From the NCBI GenBank assembly GCA_017883205.1, contig JADGNZ010000056.1, positions 1 through 39,504 on the forward strand: a stretch of DNA of 39,504 bases, written 5' to 3'. Numbering within the stretch: position 1 is the stretch's first letter; every line of letters starts with the position of its first letter. A program made the position numbers and the translations under genes. Positions 16,626 to 24,314 of the stretch are shown here, in pieces. The stretch comes from Thermoanaerobaculia bacterium (GTDB lineage Bacteria > Acidobacteriota > Thermoanaerobaculia > Gp7-AA8). The notes under the pieces are model-generated. The model worked only from the letters and a program-made list of their open reading frames with translations. It made no database searches and was not told the DNA's origin.

Positions 16626-17297
16626 ATGACCCTCACCCGCCACGATGACCTCGCTCTCCGCTACGTTCTGAACGTTCCGAGCGGTAAACCTGATGACGCC
16701 GCGATGCCTCTCGTCATCGTCATGCATGGCCGCGGCGCAGACGCCAACGACCTCGCCGGCCTCGCTCCGATGATCGACGGCGGATACCGCTTCGTCTTTC
16801 CGAATGCGCCGAAAAAGTTCGAGCCGATGCCGGGATACTCGTTCGGCTACTCGTGGTTCGACGGCTGGCCGCCGGAGGGAGATTCGGTCGTGCAGTCGCG
16901 CGAGAAATTGCTCGCGCTGATCGACGAGCTCGTGGCCCGCTATCCGACGCCGGCCGGAAAACTCGGCATTGCCGGCTTCTCGCAAGGCGCCATGATGTCC
17001 ATCGACGTCGGTTTCCGCACGAAGCAGAAAGTCGCCGGCGTCGTCGTCATGAGCGGCGGGATCTACGAAGCGGACATGCCCGACCTTCGCACGCATCGTG
17101 ACCTGCCCGTGCTCCTCACCCACGGCACGCAGGACGACATGGTCCCGGTGATATACGCCCGCCGCACTCGCCACATCCTCGAAGAGCACGGCGTGATAAC
17201 CGAGTACCACGAATTCCCGATGGGCCATCACGTGACGCCCGAGTCGATGGCGGTGGTGCGGGAGTTTCTGCGGCGAACTCTGAAAGATGAAGGATGA
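16626..17297 (+). CDS. Phospholipase/carboxylesterase family serine hydrolase
   Basis: A 223-residue alpha/beta hydrolase. Motifs: HGRGADANDLAGLAPMID (oxyanion region), FPNAP, nucleophile Ser in GFSQGAMMS, acid Asp in GTQDDMVP and His in FPMGHHV, the pattern of YpfH/EstB-type carboxylesterases. It has no signal peptide, so the enzyme is cytosolic and probably acts on short acyl esters. The last codons (KDEG then stop) are made of the AAGATGAAGGATGA word of the hairpin that follows, so the repeat has become part of the coding sequence. Confidence 0.88.
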   Translation: MTLTRHDDLALRYVLNVPSGKPDDAAMPLVIVMHGRGADANDLAGLAPMIDGGYRFVFPNAPKKFEPMPGYSFGYSWFDGWPPEGDSVVQSREKLLALIDELVARYPTPAGKLGIAGFSQGAMMSIDVGFRTKQKVAGVVVMSGGIYEADMPDLRTHRDLPVLLTHGTQDDMVPVIYARRTRHILEEHGVITEYHEFPMGHHVTPESMAVVREFLRRTLKDEG

Positions 17298-17380
17298 AGG
17301 ATGACCGCAAAGCAGAGGGAGGATGACATTCGATCAAGCTGACGGGTCATCCTTCATCCTTCATCCTTCATCCTTCAAAG
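17282..17380. repeat. Inverted repeat with GAAGGAT heptamer arms, copy 1
   Basis: The left arm 17282-17305 carries three GAAGGAT/GAAAGAT words and contains the esterase stop codon. The right arm 17345-17380 carries four ATCCTTC words. It lies between two codirectional genes and ends 15 nt before the pepQ start. Confidence 0.78.
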
Positions 17381-17395
17381 TTATATTCTCCCGCC

Positions 17396-18721
17396 ATGAA
17401 CGACCGTTTCGCCGCTCTCTATCCCTCCCATCTCCAAACCGTCAAAGAACGTCACGACAAGGCGCTGGCCGAGGCGGGGTTCGATCACATCATCATCTTC
17501 GGCGGCGAGATCCACATTCAGTTTCTCGACGACTCGTTTTATCCGTTCAAGGTCAATCCGCATTTCAAGTCGTGGGTGCCGATCGTCGACAACCCGCACT
17601 GCTTCATCGTCTACACGCCGGGGAAGACGCCGCTGCTCGTCTACTACCAGCCGGTCGATTACTGGTACAAGCCAGCGGGCGCGCCGCAGGGTTACTGGAC
17701 CGATCACTTCGACGTGCGCGTCATCGGGACCGCGGAAGCCGCCAAAGAATTCTTTCCGACAAGTGGGCGCGCAGCCTTCGTCGGTGAGCCGAGTGACCTC
17801 CATGCCGGCGAAGCGAATCCCGAGGGGCTGCTGAACGCGCTGCACTTCGAGCGCTCGTGGAAGACCGACTACGAGATCGCCTGCCTCACCGAGGCCAACG
17901 TGCGCGGCGTGCGGGGACATCGCGCGGCGGCACGTGCGTTCCGCGAGGGAAAGTCGGAGTTCGAGATCCACATCGACTATCTCCTGCACTCCAGCCAGGC
18001 CGAGGAAGAGCTCCCCTACGGCAACATCATCGCCCTCAACGAAAACGCCTCCGTGCTCCACTACCTTAACCACGTGCGCGAGCAGCCGGGCGATCTGCGT
18101 TACTCGTTCCTGATCGACGCCGGCGCGCAGTGCAACGGTTACGCTTCGGACATCACCAGAGCCTACGCTCGCGACGAACAGGGCGAGTTCGCACGCATGA
18201 TCGAGGCGATGGACGCGATGCAGCAACGCCTCTGCACGATGGCGAAGCCGGGCGTGAACTACATCGACATCCACATGGCTGCACACGCCGAGGTAGCGAA
18301 GATTCTTTTCGATTTCGGCTTCGTGCGGGACCTTGATGCGGACGGCATCGTCGACAGGAAAATCAGCTCCGCCTTCTTCCCCCACGGCGTCGGCCACTTC
18401 CTCGGATTACAAGTCCACGACGTGGCCGGCTTCCACGGAAACCGCGCGGGATGCATCATCGCCAAACCGGAAGGCCACCCCTACCTGCGCCTCACGCGCA
18501 TCATCGACCCGCGCATGGTTTTCACCATCGAGCCCGGCCTCTACTTCATCGAGTCGCTGCTCGCCGATCTTCGCAAGAGCGAGAACGCGAAGTACGTGAA
18601 CTGGACAAAGGTGGACGAGTTCCGCAAGTTCGGCGGGATTCGAATTGAGGATGACATCGTCGTGACCGATGAGGGGCATATCAACCTCACGCGCGAGGCG
18701 TTTGCGGCTGCTGAGCAGTAA
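17396..18721 (+). CDS. pepQ: Xaa-Pro dipeptidase
   Basis: The protein has 441 residues, close to E. coli PepQ (443), and is a cytosolic M24 metallopeptidase that splits X-Pro dipeptides; homologues also hydrolyse organophosphate esters. The N-terminal creatinase-like domain is followed by the pita-bread domain. Dinuclear metal ligands are D241 and D252 (DAGAQCNGYASD, with the 11-residue spacing of PepQ), the His in HGVGHFLG, the Glu in FTIEPGLYF and the Glu in IRIEDD. The last 40 codons (18596-18721) recur in diverged form at 20253-20372, after the Fic gene. Confidence 0.95.
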   Translation: MNDRFAALYPSHLQTVKERHDKALAEAGFDHIIIFGGEIHIQFLDDSFYPFKVNPHFKSWVPIVDNPHCFIVYTPGKTPLLVYYQPVDYWYKPAGAPQGYWTDHFDVRVIGTAEAAKEFFPTSGRAAFVGEPSDLHAGEANPEGLLNALHFERSWKTDYEIACLTEANVRGVRGHRAAARAFREGKSEFEIHIDYLLHSSQAEEELPYGNIIALNENASVLHYLNHVREQPGDLRYSFLIDAGAQCNGYASDITRAYARDEQGEFARMIEAMDAMQQRLCTMAKPGVNYIDIHMAAHAEVAKILFDFGFVRDLDADGIVDRKISSAFFPHGVGHFLGLQVHDVAGFHGNRAGCIIAKPEGHPYLRLTRIIDPRMVFTIEPGLYFIESLLADLRKSENAKYVNWTKVDEFRKFGGIRIEDDIVVTDEGHINLTREAFAAAEQ

Positions 18722-18821
18722 CACACGGCACGCCGCGCTTGCGAATTCAGACGCGGAGCGTCGGCTCGTTTTCCGGTAACGCAACCAAAGAATTTCTATC
18801 GCGCCGAGGTAGACTAAGAGC

Positions 18822-20243
18822 ATGGTCGAGAACCGCGATCAGCGGACATTGGACACACGGCGAGCCGACGCCGATTACAGGAGTTTCCCCTCATTCGCAG
18901 ATTGGTTAGGAAGGACGAATGTAGATACCGGGCGATGGGAACGATATTCGAGTTTGCTTCAGGAGCGCACAGACCTCACTCCTGAATTGCTTGCGCGAGC
19001 TCGTGAAGTGGCGAAACGCGCTGCCGCAGTCGATACAGGAGCAATCGAAGGACTCTATGACGTGGACCGCGGCTTCACGTTCACGGTCGCGATGCAGATG
19101 GCGACATGGGAGTCTCAACTCGACGCGAAAGGTCATCGCGTACGCTCGATCATCGAGGCTCAGTTGGGCGCCTACGACTTTGTACTGGATTTCGCAACCC
19201 GGGCGGTACCAATCGCAGAGGCGTGGATTCGCGCCCTTCACGAAGTCATGTGCAAGGGCCAGGAGACGTACAGCGTATCTACCGAGGTGGGCACGCAAGA
19301 GCAGCCGTTGCCTTTGGGCCGATACAAGGTGCTTCCAAACCACGTCCTGAAGAACGACGGCGTTACCCACTCTTACGCTCCCGTCGATCAGGTACCCTCG
19401 GAGATGCACCGCCTCTGTTTGGAAGTTGAAAGCCCCGATTTTGCATCAGCGCACCCTGTTCAACAGGCTGCATATATCCACTATGCGCTCGTGGTGATCC
19501 ATCCTTTTGCTGACGGCAACGGGCGTGTGGCAAGAGCCCTGGCATCGGTTTACACCTATCGGGCCATCTCTGTTCCGTTGGTCATGCTGGCGGAGCACCG
19601 TCTCGAATACTATGACTCGCTTTCCGCGGCCGATGACGGTGACTACCAACGGTTTGTGGATTTTGTTCTGGCGCGAACGCTTGACTCCATCCAGCTTGTC
19701 TCGGAGACGCTGAAGGCAGCCGGTGTTCCCGCGCCCATCGAGGCTGCGCGAGGCCTTAAGCAGGTGTATTTGACGCGTGGAGGCTTTACTCACACTGAGG
19801 TCGATGCGGCCGGTTATAGATTGTTCGATGCTTTTGTTGCTGAGGTGCAGAGACAAGCGAGTGCGCTCCATACCGGCGAACTGGTGATCGCGTGCATCGG
19901 AGTGCAGACCGCTGCTACGCCGCAAAGCGATCGGTACCGTTTACCCGTCACCGGCGGGCCACGGCTGGCAATGATTCAACTCCGTACGTCTCCACCGGCT
20001 AGCGCCGAGCTCACACGTGAAGTAACTTTGGAAGTCCCACGCGACTCTGGGAAAGAGGACGATATCGTTCTTCGGTCCGCGGCGACGGGTGAGCTCTTCG
20101 GGGCGCGTGTCACGGAAGCTCAACCCGCATTGACCGGCACGGTGCAACTCCGGCTCGCCATATTTGTTCACGGCCTCCTGGGACAGGCGATTGCCGACAT
20201 CACGAAATCCGCCTCCAAAGTACTGCGCCAGAACGGGTATTGA
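18822..20243 (+). CDS. Fic family AMP-transferase, self-inhibited class
   Basis: A 473-residue protein. Fic core motif H227-PFADGNGR (227-235) is intact: the catalytic His, the metal-binding Asp, and Gly/Arg for the nucleotide phosphates. Upstream, T72-GAIEG77 fits the inhibitory helix motif [S/T]xxxE[G/N], with E76 blocking ATP gamma-phosphate binding, so it is expected to be a class II, auto-inhibited Fic. The part from about 290 onward does not resemble a standard winged helix to me. Such proteins AMPylate or otherwise modify target hydroxyls; the target is unknown. The gene is visibly more A/T-rich and less codon-biased than its neighbours and is bracketed by two copies of the pepQ 3' end, so transfer is likely. 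Confidence 0.9.
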   Translation: MVENRDQRTLDTRRADADYRSFPSFADWLGRTNVDTGRWERYSSLLQERTDLTPELLARAREVAKRAAAVDTGAIEGLYDVDRGFTFTVAMQMATWESQLDAKGHRVRSIIEAQLGAYDFVLDFATRAVPIAEAWIRALHEVMCKGQETYSVSTEVGTQEQPLPLGRYKVLPNHVLKNDGVTHSYAPVDQVPSEMHRLCLEVESPDFASAHPVQQAAYIHYALVVIHPFADGNGRVARALASVYTYRAISVPLVMLAEHRLEYYDSLSAADDGDYQRFVDFVLARTLDSIQLVSETLKAAGVPAPIEAARGLKQVYLTRGGFTHTEVDAAGYRLFDAFVAEVQRQASALHTGELVIACIGVQTAATPQSDRYRLPVTGGPRLAMIQLRTSPPASAELTREVTLEVPRDSGKEDDIVLRSAATGELFGARVTEAQPALTGTVQLRLAIFVHGLLGQAIADITKSASKVLRQNGY

Positions 20244-20372
<129 letters not shown>

Positions 20373-20383
20373 AAGCGTTTCAC

Positions 20384-20441
20384 GCGGAGGCGCGGAGTGC
20401 GCGAAGGTTTTCTCCCGCGCTCTCCGCGTCTCCGCGTGACC
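20384..20441. repeat. Inverted repeat of CTCCGCGT words
   Basis: CACGCGGAGGCGCGGAG pairs with CTCCGCGTCTCCGCGTG across a short loop. The same words precede the DUF983 gene at 14861-14886. It is a hairpin just downstream of the pepQ remnant. Confidence 0.6.
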
Positions 20442-20458
20442 GCTTTTCAACCAGAACT

Positions 20459-20609
20459 TCAACGCTGAAGTACATCGACGCGAATCTCATCGAGCACAAC
20501 GCACCAGTCCTCGCCGCGCTCCCTCTACCGCGTCCCGCGATCGCCGTTCGATCTCAGCGGCCGATGCGCGCTGCACGTCGTCTTCTGCTTCCAAACTAGC
20601 CTCGGCCAT
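20459..20609 (-). pseudogene. Possible addiction-module antitoxin remnant
   Basis: From ATG 20609 the minus strand reads a 40-residue peptide containing SAAEIERRSRDAVEG, which resembles the AEIERRxxxxxSG stretch of small addiction-module antitoxins (Pfam 09720 type). It stops soon after. Reading on in the +1 frame gives a family-like tail, GEDWCVVLDEIRVDVLQR, then a stop. I read this as a frameshifted, N-terminally truncated remnant. No partner toxin gene remains beside it. The assignment rests on short similarity only. Confidence 0.3.
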
Positions 20610-20670
20610 GCGAGGATTTTACCCCAGGGCGTATCATTCATGATGCGATGGTTTGTATCCGTTGGACATC

Positions 20671-21045
20671 ATGAAAAACCTGCCGGATGCGGTCGCTGAA
20701 GCTCGTTTCATGTGCGCGATGTGCGACCGGGAAGCCGGACATATTCAACTTGCAGGCAGCCCATCGTCATCTCAAGTCCGCCGCACCAGCTTTACCAGCA
20801 CTCTCACCGCAGCCGTGCCCGCTGAGCAATTCTCCGCACTTCGTTCTGCAATCGAGCAGGGTGACGCCCGGAGATTGCACGGGCTCGACCTGGAATATGC
20901 CCCGTTCTTTTGCCCGCAATGTGATGCCATCTATTGCGGCGCTCATTGGAAGACGAGGGACGTTTTCGATGAGGACGATCCTTCCTGGCATGATTCCATT
21001 CGCGGTCAGTGCCCGAAAGGACACGAACGGATGTTGGAGGACTGA
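20671..21045 (+). CDS. Conserved cysteine-rich hypothetical protein
   Basis: A 124-residue soluble protein from ATG 20671. The N-terminal pair CAMC precedes DREAGHIQLAG; the central part is helical; the C-terminal part has a second knuckle FFCPQCDAIYCGAHW and an isolated CPKGHERML, with WKTRDVFDEDDPSWHDSIRG between. The Cys/His arrangement suggests a structural zinc site. Similar proteins of unknown function appear in several phyla. It sits within the accessory island between the antitoxin-like remnant and mazEF. GCGTATCATT, about 40 nt before its start (20630-20639), is repeated before mazE (21099-21108) and may be the -10 region of both. Confidence 0.7.
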   Translation: MKNLPDAVAEARFMCAMCDREAGHIQLAGSPSSSQVRRTSFTSTLTAAVPAEQFSALRSAIEQGDARRLHGLDLEYAPFFCPQCDAIYCGAHWKTRDVFDEDDPSWHDSIRGQCPKGHERMLED

Positions 21046-21076
21046 GAATCGAAGTGGAGCCAAACCTTCACAAAGT

Positions 21077-21106
21077 TTGCCGGTCATGCCGCGAGCGGCG
21101 TATCAT
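21077..21106 (+). promoter_or_regulatory. Candidate mazEF promoter
   Basis: TTGCCG (21077-21082), an 18-nt spacer and TATCAT (21101-21106), followed by GAGGT (21118-21122) and ATG 21129. This is a good sigma-70-like arrangement. The -10 lies in a word, GCGTATCATT, also present at 20630-20639. Confidence 0.45.
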
Positions 21107-21128
21107 TATGTTGCTACGAGGTATTCGA

Positions 21129-21368
21129 ATGAAGACCAAAATCCAAAAGTGGGGAAACAGTCTGGCCGTTCGCATCCCCAAACCGGTAGCAGAGGAAATC
21201 GGTTTTACCAGCGAGAGCGATGTGGAGATGTCACTTCAGCACGGATCTTTGGTCCTGACACCGACTCGGCGGTCGTACTCACTGAAGGATCTGGTAAAGG
21301 GCATCACTCCCGCGAACCGGCATGAAGAGATCGACCTTGGACCGCCCATGGGTCGTGAGTTGCTGTAG
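21129..21368 (+). CDS. mazE: MazE-family antitoxin
   Basis: A 79-residue AbrB/MazE-type swapped-hairpin DNA-binding protein. It starts with the family signature IQKWGNSLAVRIPK, continues with ESDVEMSLQHGSLVLTP, and ends in a flexible acidic/proline tail (EEIDLGPPMGRELL) that normally wraps the toxin. The start at ATG 21129 is supported by GAGGT 6 nt upstream. Its last base is the first base of the mazF start codon, so the pair is translationally coupled. It is expected to neutralise MazF and repress its own operon. Confidence 0.93.
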   Translation: MKTKIQKWGNSLAVRIPKPVAEEIGFTSESDVEMSLQHGSLVLTPTRRSYSLKDLVKGITPANRHEEIDLGPPMGRELL

Positions 21369-21700
21369 TGCCTTACCTTCCTGATCGCGGTCACGCCATC
21401 TGGTTGTCGCTCAGCCCAACGCTCGGGCACGAACAGGGCGGTCGGCGTCCTGTAGTCGTACTCTCACCCGCGTTCTACAACAAGCGCTCGGGACTGCTCA
21501 TCGCGTGTCCGATTACATCCCGGGTGAAGGGCTATCCGTTCGAGGTTGCGATCCCTTCCGGTTTGGCAGTTGCGGGAGTTGTGCTCGCCGACCAACTCCG
21601 CAGCCTTGACTGGAGTGTCCGCGACATAGAGCGTATCGGCGTGCTGCCACCAGAACTGGTCGAGGAAGTCCTGGCTCGCGCTAGCGCTCTGCTTTCGTAG
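21368..21700 (+). CDS. mazF: MazF-family endoribonuclease toxin
   Basis: A 110-residue mRNA interferase. Visible family elements: PDRGHAIWLSLSPTLGHEQGGRRPVVVLSP, CPITSRVKGYPFEV, and LADQLRSLDW. The conserved Arg in the GRRPVVV segment and the Thr/Ser of CPITS are catalytic in MazF/ChpB. Length is normal and nothing is truncated, so an active toxin is likely. It uses GTG as start, overlapping the mazE stop by one base. Confidence 0.93.
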   Translation: MPYLPDRGHAIWLSLSPTLGHEQGGRRPVVVLSPAFYNKRSGLLIACPITSRVKGYPFEVAIPSGLAVAGVVLADQLRSLDWSVRDIERIGVLPPELVEEVLARASALLS

Positions 21701-21867
21701 CGTTAGACCCGGTTCCGAACGCAGTTCCCCACTTGCCAAACCCCGCTCGAATGCGCCATCATTACCTCGGAGCGGTGACCACGGGTCCAGATTCCGGCTT
21801 CGAGATCTTTGTGCCGGGGCGTCAGGACTGCTCTCAGAGCGAAATCCCGTTATCGGGAGCGCCTATC

Positions 21868-22590
21868 TCATTTGTCGGCACCGCTCCTTTTTTCTTCTCC
21901 CCTCAGGTTGAGCGCAACCACGGCGCCTCCCGGATGACTCATCTCCCGTATCGCGATTTCGTCCTCAGTCATGACGATCACGGTTGAGGAGCGAGTGCCA
22001 TAACCGCGATCGGGCAGCGAGACGAAGACTTCCTGTTCGATCGGCCCGCCGCGCGGCGTCGTCAGAAAGCGCATCAGGTCGTCAACAAGTTGACCAGGCG
22101 AACGATCGAGCGCTTCCGTCATCGCCTCGCGGGCGAATGCAATCTTCGGCCAGTCGATCGAAGCCGGAGCGTTGCTGACGGCGAAGATGCCGTCAGGCAG
22201 GAGACTCGCGGGTGTGTCGCTGGCGACGTGCGCGACTCGTGTTCGATCGCCGGCAATGAGATGGAATCCGGCGTATTCATCCGGCTGGATCTGCTGCGCG
22301 TAGTCGAGCGGATCGAGATTCGATCGGACGAAGTTCCCCACCAGTTCTCCGCGCGAGCGTGGGTTGGTGACATCGATGCCGCGGATGTTCGTCACCGCTG
22401 CGAAGCGGCCTTCGCGCGTAACGGCAAGCCAGCTTCCACCGGCGCGGAGATCGCGTCCGCCGGCGATGTTCTTGTCATCGTCCCAAACGTGCAAAGGGCG
22501 CGTCGGGCGGTCGTAAAACTCGTCGCGATTCGCGGCGATGACGATCGGGATGTGCGCGGATGTGTGGACGGCGATGGCGATGAGGCACAT
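21868..22590 (-). CDS. NRDE (TANGO2-like) family protein
   Basis: A 240-residue protein beginning MCLIAIAV, with Cys2 positioned as in N-terminal-nucleophile hydrolases, then the family signature AANRDEFYDRPTRPLHVW, GGRDLRAGGSWLAVTREGRFAAVTNIRG, NPRSRGELV and SLPDRGYGTRSSTVI. NRDE/TANGO2 proteins occur from bacteria to man; biochemical activity is unsettled (heme or lipid handling has been proposed). The start at ATG 22590 is chosen because the family starts at this Met-Cys; the open frame upstream belongs to another gene's shadow. It lies downstream of the acyl-CoA synthetase, separated by a GC palindrome. Confidence 0.93.
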   Translation of the reverse strand: MCLIAIAVHTSAHIPIVIAANRDEFYDRPTRPLHVWDDDKNIAGGRDLRAGGSWLAVTREGRFAAVTNIRGIDVTNPRSRGELVGNFVRSNLDPLDYAQQIQPDEYAGFHLIAGDRTRVAHVASDTPASLLPDGIFAVSNAPASIDWPKIAFAREAMTEALDRSPGQLVDDLMRFLTTPRGGPIEQEVFVSLPDRGYGTRSSTVIVMTEDEIAIREMSHPGGAVVALNLRGEEKRSGADK

Positions 22591-22625
22591 GGGATTTCTC
22601 GATAGTAATGCTGGTTCTGGGTCGC

Positions 22626-22671
22626 CGCCGGGCCGGCGGCGGTACAGCCGGCGGGCCGCCGGCGCTACGTT
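22626..22671. repeat. GC-rich palindromic repeat, copy 2
   Basis: GCCGCCGGGCCGGCGGCGG followed by GCCGGCGGGCCGCCGGC, then GCTACG. Two nested palindromes, related to 4740-4796, in the spacer between the acyl-CoA synthetase stop and the NRDE start. Confidence 0.6.
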
Positions 22672-22702
22672 GGCGCTACGTGGGCCGTCGCGTTTAAGTC
22701 GT

Positions 22703-24088
22703 TTATCGGGGCAACAGATGTTTCTGTGCTTTGCCGAGGGCGGTGCGGGGAATTGAATCGACGCGAACGAATTGGCGCGGGACTTTGAACGATGCGAGTT
22801 GTTCGCGGCAGATGCGCTCGAGGGCATCGATGTCGAGTGCGGACTCGGGCACAGGAACGATGAACGCGACCGGGACTTCTCCGCGCAGTTCGTCCGGCAC
22901 ACCGACGACCGCGGCCTCCGCCACTCCCGGTTGTTCGAGCAGCAACTCTTCGATCTCGCGCGGGTAGATGTTGAAGCCGCCGGAGATGATGAGATCGGAC
23001 TTGCGGCCGAGCAGGGTGTAGTAGCCGTCATCGGAGCGTGACGCCAGATCGCCGGTCCGGAACCAGCCGTCGGTGAACGCCGCGGCGGTGGCGTCCGGAC
23101 GGCGCCAGTAGCCGGCGAAGACATTCGGGCCACGCACGAGCAGCTCGCCATCTTCGATGCGCACGGAGATGCCGGGCAGCGGAAAGCCGACGGTCCCGGC
23201 GCGGCGCTCGCCGATGTACGGATTGCTCATCGTCATGAAGGTCTCGGTCATGCCGTAGCGCTCGAGGATGGCGTGGCCGAAGAGCTCGCGGAATCGGTCG
23301 AACACGTTCGCCGGCAGAGGCGCGGAGCCCGATACGAAGAGGCGCATTCGCGCTCCGATCTCGCGCGCGGAATCGGGCGGCGTTTCGAGCAGGCGGACAT
23401 AGATCGTCGGCACGCCGAAGAAGAGCGTCGGCTGGAACGCGTTGAATTCATCGAGCGCCGTCCCGTGGTCGAAGCGCTCCAGCAGCCGCATCCGGCAGCC
23501 GCTGCCCAGCCAGCAGTGCAGACCGTTGCCGAGGGCGTGAATGTGGAAAAGAGGGAGCGCGAGGAGGAAGCGGTCGCGGTCGCTGATCTGCCACATGGTC
23601 AACAAGTTGACGGCATTGGCGGCGAAGTTGTTGTGCGTGAGCACGGCGCCCTTCGACGCGCCGGTAGTACCCGAGGTGTAGATGATTGCGGCCGGGGTGT
23701 CGCCGTCGAGATCTTCGTCTGGACGCTCGCTGCTCGCGCTTTCTGCCTCGTTGATCAGTGACGCCAAATCCGCCTCGCGGATCACGAATCGAGGCTCCGC
23801 GTCGCCGGTGATGTGCGCGATCTCGCGGTCGCGGTAGAGGATGTTGATCGGGACGAAGATCACGCCCAGCTTGACGCAGGCGAGGTAGAGATCGATCAGC
23901 TCGATGCGATTGGCGAGATAGACGGCGAGACGGTCGCCCTTCGCCAGCCCTCGCGCGCGGAGCACGTGCGCGAGCCTGTTGCTGCGATTCTCGATCTCGC
24001 CGAATGTAAATTCAGCGCTTTCCCACTCCAAGGCGATCTGGTCTCGCCGCGCGATGAGCGAGAGGTCGAAGAGGTGGAGGAGGTTCAT
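22703..24088 (-). CDS. AMP-forming acyl-CoA synthetase, malonyl-CoA synthetase-like
   Basis: A 461-residue ANL-superfamily enzyme: carboxylate + CoA + ATP to acyl-CoA + AMP. Motifs: ATP P-loop YTSGTTGASKG (137-147), LPLFHIHALGNGLHCWLGSGCRM, GSAPLPANVFDRF, ERYGMTET, GWFRTGDLASRSDDGYY, GRKSDLIISGGFNIYPREIE hinge, and C-terminal Lys in LGKAQK. The HIHALGNGLH and ERYGMTET patterns and the short length (about 460) are those of MatB-like malonyl-CoA synthetases rather than long-chain ligases. The substrate call is inference. Divergent from treZ, with a heptamer hairpin in the spacer. Confidence 0.88.
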   Translation of the reverse strand: MNLLHLFDLSLIARRDQIALEWESAEFTFGEIENRSNRLAHVLRARGLAKGDRLAVYLANRIELIDLYLACVKLGVIFVPINILYRDREIAHITGDAEPRFVIREADLASLINEAESASSERPDEDLDGDTPAAIIYTSGTTGASKGAVLTHNNFAANAVNLLTMWQISDRDRFLLALPLFHIHALGNGLHCWLGSGCRMRLLERFDHGTALDEFNAFQPTLFFGVPTIYVRLLETPPDSAREIGARMRLFVSGSAPLPANVFDRFRELFGHAILERYGMTETFMTMSNPYIGERRAGTVGFPLPGISVRIEDGELLVRGPNVFAGYWRRPDATAAAFTDGWFRTGDLASRSDDGYYTLLGRKSDLIISGGFNIYPREIEELLLEQPGVAEAAVVGVPDELRGEVPVAFIVPVPESALDIDALERICREQLASFKVPRQFVRVDSIPRTALGKAQKHLLPR

Positions 24089-24108
24089 GGCGTGGGATGA
24101 TATTGCGT

Positions 24109-24275
24109 GGTGGGGGGTGGGGCGTGGGGAGTGGGGGGTGGGAGAGGAGTCAGCGACCGAATGATGCCTGCGCCGTGCGCTTCAGGCGGCGCGGTTCCGG
24201 GCTTCGGCCCAGGTCTCTGCGCGCCCACACGTTAAATCAATCTCCCACGCCCCACGCCCCACGCCCCACTCCCCG
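24109..24275. repeat. Inverted repeat with GTGGGGN heptamer arms
   Basis: The left arm 24109-24144 is five GTGGGGN heptamers; the right arm 24241-24275 is complementary CCCCACN heptamers. A GC-rich loop of about 95 nt separates them. It sits between two divergent genes, where a terminator would make no sense. Confidence 0.75.
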
Positions 24276-24314
24276 AAACACCATCGCACGCTGCTTGCAG
24301 TCACGACCAGCGCA

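Noticed and set aside
22591-23151. N-terminal extension of the NRDE gene
   Set aside because: It is a shadow of the acyl-CoA synthetase gene; the family starts at Met-Cys at 22590.
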